Below are positions 25,737-30,736 of a DNA stretch of 30,736 nt, one piece after another. The notes under the pieces were generated by a model. That model made no database searches and was not told the origin of the DNA. It worked only from the letters and a program-made list of their open reading frames with translations. Origin of the DNA: Dehalococcoidia bacterium (lineage in GTDB: Bacteria; Chloroflexota; Dehalococcoidia; UBA2979); contig JASLOV010000184.1 of NCBI GenBank assembly GCA_030745285.1, positions 1 to 30,736 of the forward strand, written 5' to 3'. How positions within the stretch are numbered: position 1 is the first letter of the stretch; each line of letters starts with the position of its first letter. The position numbers were made by a program, and so were the translations under genes.

Positions 25737-26732
25737 TTAAGGCGACGGAGGCGCATCGATCGTGACGCGACAGAGCACCTGATTGTCGATGTTCAGATTC
25801 TTCGTCCAGATGAATTCGGCCTCACCGAACAGCTCGGCGTAGTTCGCGTAGCCCGGCGTCCGCGTCACGTCGTCGGCCGCGTACAGGGAGGCCGCCGGCC
25901 AGTCGCTGTCGTCGAAGCCGGGCGCGGCCCAGTCGTCGGGCACCGCCCAGTGCAGCGCGCTGCACGTCTCGGGATCTCCGACGCACTCCGGCGTCTCCGG
26001 GCAGGCACCGGTGTCGCGGTTCGCGCCGACGCAGCTCGCGTCGTCGACCGGCGCGGCGTAGACGACCTGACACCGCCACTCGGCGCCGGTGACCGCGCCG
26101 TCGCTGAAGTGGGCGATGAAGCCCCCGTCGCCGACGTTGTAGTTGTCGTACTCCATCCCGATGCCGAGGTGCGTCCCCCAGTCGACCAGCCGGACCGCAT
26201 AGGTGATCGGGTACGCCGCCTGGAACCGGCTCGCGCTCGAGTTGAACGGTGTGAAGCCGATCGCATCGCGGCAGACATACTGGCCGTTCACGTAGAGTTC
26301 GAAGAAGTTATCGCCGAAGAGCGTCGCCGTGATTTCGGCACCTTCGGCGCCGTCGCCATCGACAACGACGGTCGAGAGCTGTGCCGCGTAGTCAGCGTTG
26401 TCGCCCCCGCCGGTGCAGTCGTTGTAGATGTCGACGCAGGTCGCGCCGGAGGCGTTCACATCGGCGGGAATCGTCCAGGTCCGCCCCGACGCGTCGGCAA
26501 TGGTCCCGCACAGCGCCTCGTTGAACCGCGACGCGCCGGCGCAACTCGCGACCGAGCCGCAGGCGAAGGTCGAACCGGCCAGACCCGTCGTCATGACCGG
26601 GGCGTCGGAGGCGGGCGCGGCCTCGGTGGCCGGCGAGTCGGTGGCCGCCGGTGGCGCGTCGGGCGGCACCGAGCAGCCGGCCCCGGCGAGCACGAGCACG
26701 ATGGTGGCGGCCGAGGCGCGTCTCGCGGTCAT
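25737..26732 (-). CDS. Cys-rich putative lipoprotein with galactose-binding-like C terminus
   Basis: A 331-residue exported protein I cannot place in a named family. The N terminus has a hydrophobic segment ending LAGAGC, an imperfect lipobox with Gly at -3, followed by a Pro/Ala/Thr linker to about residue 50. The rest is rich in acidic residues and has 12 further cysteines, suggesting disulfides (FACGSVASC, ATCVDIYNDC, RCQVVY, ACPETPEC). FFELYVNGQYVCRD and WAVPDDWAAPGFDDSDWPAA resemble sugar-binding beta-sandwich domains of the galactose-binding type, and IWTKNLNIDNQVLCR closes the protein. It precedes the PQQ dehydrogenase by 25 nt and probably shares its transcript, so it may present substrate or anchor that enzyme. 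A TATAAT lies 9 nt before the start. Confidence 0.72.
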   Translation of the reverse strand: MTARRASAATIVLVLAGAGCSVPPDAPPAATDSPATEAAPASDAPVMTTGLAGSTFACGSVASCAGASRFNEALCGTIADASGRTWTIPADVNASGATCVDIYNDCTGGGDNADYAAQLSTVVVDGDGAEGAEITATLFGDNFFELYVNGQYVCRDAIGFTPFNSSASRFQAAYPITYAVRLVDWGTHLGIGMEYDNYNVGDGGFIAHFSDGAVTGAEWRCQVVYAAPVDDASCVGANRDTGACPETPECVGDPETCSALHWAVPDDWAAPGFDDSDWPAASLYAADDVTRTPGYANYAELFGEAEFIWTKNLNIDNQVLCRVTIDAPPSP

Positions 26733-27014
26733 GAGGCGGGAATTATAGCTGGAACCGGCCTCGCCGCCGGGGAATCGACCTGACGAGTTCGGCCGGCCAC
26801 AGCCGGGCGCTCCGCTAGCCTAGGAAAAATCCCCATCCCGCGTCTGCGCCCGGTGTTCGGCCCGGACGACCGGCGCGCAGATCCACCGATCGAGCCCGAA
26901 TCCAGGGGGGTCCCGGCCGTTCGGGCCGTCAGTGCCCGGCAATCTTCTTGCATTCTGATCTCGCGGGTAGTTCGTCCGGGGGTGAGCCCCGATTCCACGT
27001 TGGGAGGGACCTGA
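26733..27014. other. Divergent intergenic region, lipoprotein / E1 alpha
   Basis: 282 nt between divergent genes. The left end carries the lipoprotein -10 box. For the rightward operon I find no convincing -35/-10 pair; the best candidate, TTCTTG near 26945 with TAGTTC 17 nt later, is weak. Two small hairpins occur: CGGCC/GGCCG around a GTTCG loop within about 26915-26935, and CGGGG/CCCCG with loop GTGAG at 26977-26991, close to the GGGAGGGA ribosome site. I looked for a glycine riboswitch because threonine and glycine genes follow, and did not recognise one. Confidence 0.5.
26742..26747 (-). promoter_or_regulatory. Putative -10 box of the lipoprotein-PQQ unit (TATAAT)
   Basis: A perfect TATAAT on the minus strand, followed by TCCCGCCTC and the ATG, so the transcript would start two or so bases before the codon. 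No -35 match lies at 17 nt (CCGGCG), and no Shine-Dalgarno is present. Confidence 0.5.
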
Positions 27015-28085
27015 ATGCAGGTTGCCACCTTCGCCGTCACCCACCATCGGTTCCTCGATCCCTCGGGCCGGACGGTGCAACCGCTGCCCGCCTTCGCAAA
27101 CGATCCGGAGACGTTGCGCGAGCTGTATCGCGCGATGGTGCTCACGCGGACGTTCGACACCAAGGCGATTGCCTTGCAGCGCAGCAGCCGGATCGGCACC
27201 TACCCGTCGTCGCTCGGCCAGGAAGCCGTCGCGGTCGGTCTGGCCGCGGCGATGACCGCGGACGACGTCCTGCTGCCATCGTTCCGGGAGCACGGCGCAC
27301 AGCTCTGGCGCGGCGTGACACCGACCGAGATGTTCCTCTACTGGGGCGGCGACGAGCGCGGCAGCGACTTCGCGGTGCCGCGCGAGGACTTTCCGAACAG
27401 CGTGCCGATCGGCAGCCAGGCCCCACATGCCGTCGGCGTCGCCCTCGCCATGAAGCTGCGCCGCCAGCCGCGGGCGGCGGTCTGCGTCTTCGGCGACGGC
27501 GCGACGTCGAAGGGCGACGTCGCCGAGGCGATGAACATGGCGGGCAACTGGCGGGCGCCGGTCGTCTTCGTCATCTCGAACAACCGGTGGGCGATCTCGG
27601 TGCCGCGCGCGGCACAGACCGCGGCGGCGACGCTGGCGCAGAAGGCGATCGCCGCGGGCATCCCGGGTGACCAGGTTGACGGCAACGACGTCATCGCCGT
27701 GCGCCACGTCGTGGGCGAAGCGCTCCATGCGGCGCGGGCGGGCGGCGGCCCACGCGTCGTGGAGGCGCTGACCTACCGGCTGTCGGATCACACGACCGCC
27801 GACAGCGCCAAGCGGTACCGCGACCAGGACGCGGTCGCCGAAGCCTGGAAGGAGGAACCGATCGGCCGGCTGCGGGCCTATCTGACCGGGCACGGCGCCT
27901 GGTCGGATGACGACGAGTGTCAGCTGATCGACGAGAGCACGGCGCGGATCGACCGCGCGGCCGAACAATACTTCGCGATGGAGCCGGCACCCCCGTCGGC
28001 GGTGTTCGAGTATCTCTACGCCGCGCTGCCCAAGGCGCTCGAGGGGCAGCGGGACGAAGTCGTGCAGGGGCACCACCATGGCTGA
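27015..28085 (+). CDS. 2-oxoacid dehydrogenase E1 component, alpha subunit
   Basis: A 356-residue thiamine diphosphate-binding subunit of a pyruvate or branched-chain 2-oxoacid dehydrogenase complex, catalysing oxidative decarboxylation and transfer of the acyl group to E2 lipoate. The ThDP motif runs from GDG (160-162) in CVFGDGATSKGDVAEAMN to NN (189-190) in FVISNN, the normal spacing. GTYPSSLGQEA (61-71) and SFREHGA are family signatures, and SDHTTADSAKRYR near the C terminus corresponds to the regulated loop of the family. GGGAGGGA lies 6 nt upstream of the ATG. It overlaps the beta gene by 8 nt. Pyruvate and branched-chain types are hard to separate by eye; no E2 or E3 gene is in the window. 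Confidence 0.94.
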   Translation: MQVATFAVTHHRFLDPSGRTVQPLPAFANDPETLRELYRAMVLTRTFDTKAIALQRSSRIGTYPSSLGQEAVAVGLAAAMTADDVLLPSFREHGAQLWRGVTPTEMFLYWGGDERGSDFAVPREDFPNSVPIGSQAPHAVGVALAMKLRRQPRAAVCVFGDGATSKGDVAEAMNMAGNWRAPVVFVISNNRWAISVPRAAQTAAATLAQKAIAAGIPGDQVDGNDVIAVRHVVGEALHAARAGGGPRVVEALTYRLSDHTTADSAKRYRDQDAVAEAWKEEPIGRLRAYLTGHGAWSDDDECQLIDESTARIDRAAEQYFAMEPAPPSAVFEYLYAALPKALEGQRDEVVQGHHHG

Positions 28086-29064
28086 GATGCGAATAGTCGA
28101 TGCGATCAACGCCGCGATGGCCCGGGCCATGGCGGACGACGAACGGGTGATCGTCCTGGGCGAGGACGTCGGCATCGACGGCGGTGTGTTCCGGGTGACC
28201 GACGGACTGATCCGGAAGTTCGGCGCCGATCGCGTCCTCGACACGCCGATCGCCGAGACCGGGATCGCCGGCGTGGCGGTCGGCCTGGCCGCGCAGGGGA
28301 TGCGGCCAATCGCCGAGATCCAGTTCCTGGGGTTCCTGTACGCAACCATCGATCAGCTGGTGAACCACGCCGGACGGCTCCGCACGCGGACGCGCGGCCG
28401 GCTCACCTGCCCGCTGGTGCTGCGCGCGCCCTACGGCGGCGGCATCCACGCGCTGGAGCACCACTCGGAGAGCACCGAGGCGATGCTGGCCCACATTCCC
28501 GGCGTGCGTGTCGTGATCCCGTCGTCGCCGGCTCGCGCCTACGGTCTGCTGCTGGCCGCCATCCGCGACCCCGACCCGGTCGTCTACCTCGAACCGAAGC
28601 GGATCTACCGCGCCGGTCACGAGGAGGTCGCCGATGACGGCGCAGCGCTGCCGCTCGACACCTGCTTCGTCCTCCGGGAGGGCCGCAACGTGACGCTCGT
28701 CACCTGGGGCGCGATGGTCGTCGAGACGATGATGGCGGCCGGCCTGCTGGCCTCGCAGGGGATCGACGCCGAGGTGATCGACGTGGCGACGCTCAAGCCG
28801 ATCGACATGGCGACGATCGTGGCGTCGGTCCGGAAGACCGGCCGTGTCGTCGTCGTCCACGAGGCGGCGCTGTCGGGCGGGCTCGGCGGTGAGATCGCCG
28901 CGCGACTCGCCGAGGAGGACGGCGTCTTGCGCGGGCCCGTGCGCCGCGTGACCGGCTACGACACGGTCGTGCCGCTGGCGAAGCTCGAGAGGCACTACAT
29001 GCCGTCGATCTCGAGAATCATGACGGCCGTACGGGAGACGATGCCGTCGGAGATCCCCGCCTGA
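28078..29064 (+). CDS. 2-oxoacid dehydrogenase E1 component, beta subunit
   Basis: A 328-residue partner of the alpha subunit, forming the alpha2beta2 E1. Family blocks are VLGEDVGIDGGVFRVTDGL, DTPIAETGIAGVAVGLA, EIQFLGFLYATIDQLVNHA, APYGGGIHALEHHSES and DPDPVVYLEPKRIYR, in normal order, with length typical of the family; the C-terminal transketolase-type domain has TLVTWGAMV and EVIDVATLKPID. The start codon lies within the alpha reading frame (8-nt overlap), and the stop shares one base with the next ATG (TGATG), so alpha, beta and threonine dehydrogenase are tightly coupled. Confidence 0.95.
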   Translation: MAEMRIVDAINAAMARAMADDERVIVLGEDVGIDGGVFRVTDGLIRKFGADRVLDTPIAETGIAGVAVGLAAQGMRPIAEIQFLGFLYATIDQLVNHAGRLRTRTRGRLTCPLVLRAPYGGGIHALEHHSESTEAMLAHIPGVRVVIPSSPARAYGLLLAAIRDPDPVVYLEPKRIYRAGHEEVADDGAALPLDTCFVLREGRNVTLVTWGAMVVETMMAAGLLASQGIDAEVIDVATLKPIDMATIVASVRKTGRVVVVHEAALSGGLGGEIAARLAEEDGVLRGPVRRVTGYDTVVPLAKLERHYMPSISRIMTAVRETMPSEIPA

Positions 29065-30029
29065 TGACTGCCGTGCTCGTGACGGGCGCGCTCGGTCAGA
29101 TCGGTACCGAACTGACGCGCGCTTTGCGTGGCCGCCACGGCGCCGGCCATGTGCTGGCCACCGGCTACCGCGAGGCACCACCCGAATCTTCGCCGCTCAG
29201 CGACGGACTGTACGAGCGCCTCGACGTCACCGACCACCGCGCCGTCAACGCGACGTTCGTCGAGCACGACGTCGACGTCGTCTACCACCTCGCCGCCCGG
29301 CTGTCGGTCCTGAGCGAAGCGGATCCGCAGGAGGCCTGGGCGGTCAACATGGGCGGTCTGCACAACGTCCTGGAAGCGGCGCGGACGCACGGCGTCGGGC
29401 AGGTGTTCTGGCCCAGTTCGATCGCCGCCTTCGGTCCAGAGACGCCCTCGGAGCGGACTCCGCAGGACACCCTCATGCGACCGACGACGATCTACGGTGT
29501 CGCGAAAGTGGCGGGCGAACTGCTGTGCGACTACTACTGCCGCCACTACGGCCTCGACGTGCGCGGCGTGCGCTATCCAGGCGTCATCAGCGGCGCAACA
29601 CGGCCGACCGGCGGGACGACCGACTACGCCGTCGAGATCTTCTACGCCGCGATCGAGTCGGGCTGCTATACCTGCTTCGTCCGCGCCGACACCGTCCTGC
29701 CGATGATCTACATGCCCGACTGCATCAAGGCGGCGCTCGATCTGATGGCGGCCGACCGACCGCAGCTGCGGCATCACAACTCATTCAATGTCTCGGCGAT
29801 GAGCTTCTCGGCCGGCGCCCTGGCCGAGGAGATCGCGAAGCACGTGCCCGGGTTTGTCTGCGACTTCGCGCCCGACCATCGCCAGGCGATCGCCGATTCG
29901 TGGCCCCACAGCCTCGACGACTCGGCGGCACGGGCGGAATGGGGCTGGAAGCCGCGGTTCGGCCTGCCCGAGATGACGACCGACATGCTCGCCACCCTCA
30001 GAGCCCGCCAGCAGGCCGGGCGCCTTTAG
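29064..30029 (+). CDS. tdh: L-threonine 3-dehydrogenase, SDR/epimerase type
   Basis: A 321-residue NAD-dependent enzyme of the extended short-chain dehydrogenase family that oxidises L-threonine to 2-amino-3-ketobutyrate, unrelated to the zinc-type E. coli Tdh. The Rossmann motif is VTGALGQIGTEL (G8, G11, G14). The catalytic set is Ser118/119 in FWPSSIAAFG and Y144-x3-K148 in TTIYGVAKVAGE. Blocks specific to this threonine dehydrogenase subgroup follow: GVRYPGVISGATRPTGGTTD, YAVEIFYAAIESG and DTVLPMIYMPDCIKAALDLM. Kbl follows after 8 nt and would take the unstable product directly, which supports this assignment over a sugar epimerase. Confidence 0.92.
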   Translation: MTAVLVTGALGQIGTELTRALRGRHGAGHVLATGYREAPPESSPLSDGLYERLDVTDHRAVNATFVEHDVDVVYHLAARLSVLSEADPQEAWAVNMGGLHNVLEAARTHGVGQVFWPSSIAAFGPETPSERTPQDTLMRPTTIYGVAKVAGELLCDYYCRHYGLDVRGVRYPGVISGATRPTGGTTDYAVEIFYAAIESGCYTCFVRADTVLPMIYMPDCIKAALDLMAADRPQLRHHNSFNVSAMSFSAGALAEEIAKHVPGFVCDFAPDHRQAIADSWPHSLDDSAARAEWGWKPRFGLPEMTTDMLATLRARQQAGRL

Positions 30030-30037
30030 CAGCAGCG

Positions 30038-30736
30038 ATGTCGACCCTTTCGCGGCGCCTCCGCAGATCGCTCGCCGAGTTGCGAGCCGCCGGGACCTAC
30101 AAGTCACTGCGTGAATTCACCCGCCCGATGGCGCCGGTGACGTCGATCGACGGCATCGGCGAGGTCCTGGTCTTCTGTTCGAACAACTACCTCGGCCTGG
30201 CCAATCATCCCGAGGTGGTCCGGGCGGGTATCGAGGGCCTCGAGCGATACGGCGCCGGGACCGCCAGCGTCCGGTTCATCTGCGGCACCTTCGACTGTCA
30301 TCGCGCGCTCGAGGATCGCCTGGCGACGTTTCTGGGCACGGAGGCCGCGCTGACCTACGTGAGCTGCTGGAACGCAAACGAAGGACTGCTGGCCACGCTC
30401 GTCCAGCACGGCGACGCCATCCTGTCGGACGACCTCAACCACGCGAGCATCATCGACGCGACTCGCCTGGCCCGCCAGGCCACTCGGAAGATCTTCGCGC
30501 ACAGCGACATGGCCGCACTGGACGCCACGTTCGCGGGCGTCGAGGACGCGCCGGTGAAGCTCGTCGTCACCGACGGCGTGTTCAGCATGGAGGGTGACGT
30601 CGCACGCCTGCCGGCGCTGGTCGAGCGCTGTCGCCGGCACGGCGCCACGCTCGTCGTCGACGATTCGCACGGTGTCGGCGTCCTGGGCGCGGGCGGTCGG
30701 GGGACGCACGAGCACTTCGCTCTGCCAGGCTGCGCG
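30038..30736 (+). CDS. kbl: Glycine C-acetyltransferase (2-amino-3-ketobutyrate CoA ligase), 3' part beyond edge
   Basis: The first 233 residues of a PLP-dependent alpha-oxoamine synthase that cleaves 2-amino-3-ketobutyrate with CoA into glycine and acetyl-CoA. Similarity to E. coli Kbl is strong: FCSNNYLGLANHPEV (47-61), ASVRFICGTFDCHRALE, DAILSDDLNHASIIDATRL (126-144), VTDGVFSMEGDVA and VVDDSHGVGVLG, in which D208 and H211 contact the PLP ring. The PLP lysine lies past the window end. FICGT and LNHASIIDG-like blocks favour Kbl over serine palmitoyltransferase or AONS. The start is 8 nt after the tdh stop, in the same operon, with no strong ribosome site of its own. Confidence 0.94.
   Translation, partial: MSTLSRRLRRSLAELRAAGTYKSLREFTRPMAPVTSIDGIGEVLVFCSNNYLGLANHPEVVRAGIEGLERYGAGTASVRFICGTFDCHRALEDRLATFLGTEAALTYVSCWNANEGLLATLVQHGDAILSDDLNHASIIDATRLARQATRKIFAHSDMAALDATFAGVEDAPVKLVVTDGVFSMEGDVARLPALVERCRRHGATLVVDDSHGVGVLGAGGRGTHEHFALPGCA

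Noticed and set aside
25712..25756. Upstream ATG for the PQQ dehydrogenase at 25756
   Set aside because: It would overlap the lipoprotein gene and add a charged tail before the signal peptide; the GTG at 25711 has AGGAG at 8 nt.
26760..27014. Glycine or other riboswitch ahead of the E1-tdh-kbl operon
   Set aside because: I could not find the paired conserved cores of a glycine aptamer; only two short GC-rich hairpins are seen.
26820..28349. 509-codon minus-strand frame across the E1 genes
   Set aside because: It is antisense to the clear E1 alpha and beta genes and has no domain signature.

Overview
The window is a GC-rich (roughly two thirds G+C by eye), densely coded bacterial chromosome segment with 22 protein genes. 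I see no rRNA, tRNA, CRISPR array, insertion sequence or phage gene. The gene mix is a large secreted BNR/sortilin-type beta-propeller, a Ser/Thr kinase fused to a TolB/FlgO-like domain and TPRs, Tat-exported enzymes, a PQQ dehydrogenase and a P. stutzeri-type L-rhamnose isomerase. It suggests an Acidobacteriota member, possibly class Vicinamibacteria. That placement is inferred from gene content, not from a marker gene.

Layout. Positions 1-6899 (minus strand) hold the kinase-TPR protein, then the secreted beta-propeller, then gamma-glutamyltransferase, which runs off the left edge. The last two are translationally coupled. Positions 6950-14937 (minus strand) hold a rhamnose-centred cluster, in transcription order: L-rhamnose isomerase, a dense stack of inverted repeats, an NCS1-type transporter, a GH78 alpha-L-rhamnosidase, a DUF6868 small membrane protein, a Tat-exported class V PLP enzyme and a DUF1579 protein. 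Diverging from it at 15008 (plus strand) are a two-headed sulfatase and a Tat-exported metallophosphoesterase. Together these suggest release, uptake and isomerisation of rhamnose from a decorated, perhaps sulfated, polymer.

Positions 19289-22225 (plus strand) hold an FMN-binding protein and a polyferredoxin that together look like a split NosR, followed by a neurotransmitter:sodium symporter homologue. A small secreted protein (22319) converges on a secreted endonuclease/exonuclease/phosphatase-family enzyme (22802-23626, minus). A Cys-rich putative lipoprotein and a PQQ-dependent dehydrogenase form a minus-strand pair at 23705-26732.

From 27015 to the right edge lies a tightly packed plus-strand operon: 2-oxoacid dehydrogenase E1 alpha and E1 beta, threonine 3-dehydrogenase, and glycine C-acetyltransferase (cut by the edge). 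Tdh and Kbl convert threonine to glycine and acetyl-CoA. The link to the E1 pair is unexplained because no E2 or E3 gene is in view.

A recurring regulatory pattern is a TATAAT-like -10 box only 9-12 nt before the start codon, with a pyrimidine-rich gap and no Shine-Dalgarno, at four genes that head transcription units. Their transcripts are probably leaderless or nearly so. Most genes inside operons have Shine-Dalgarno sites, several overlapping the previous stop codon.
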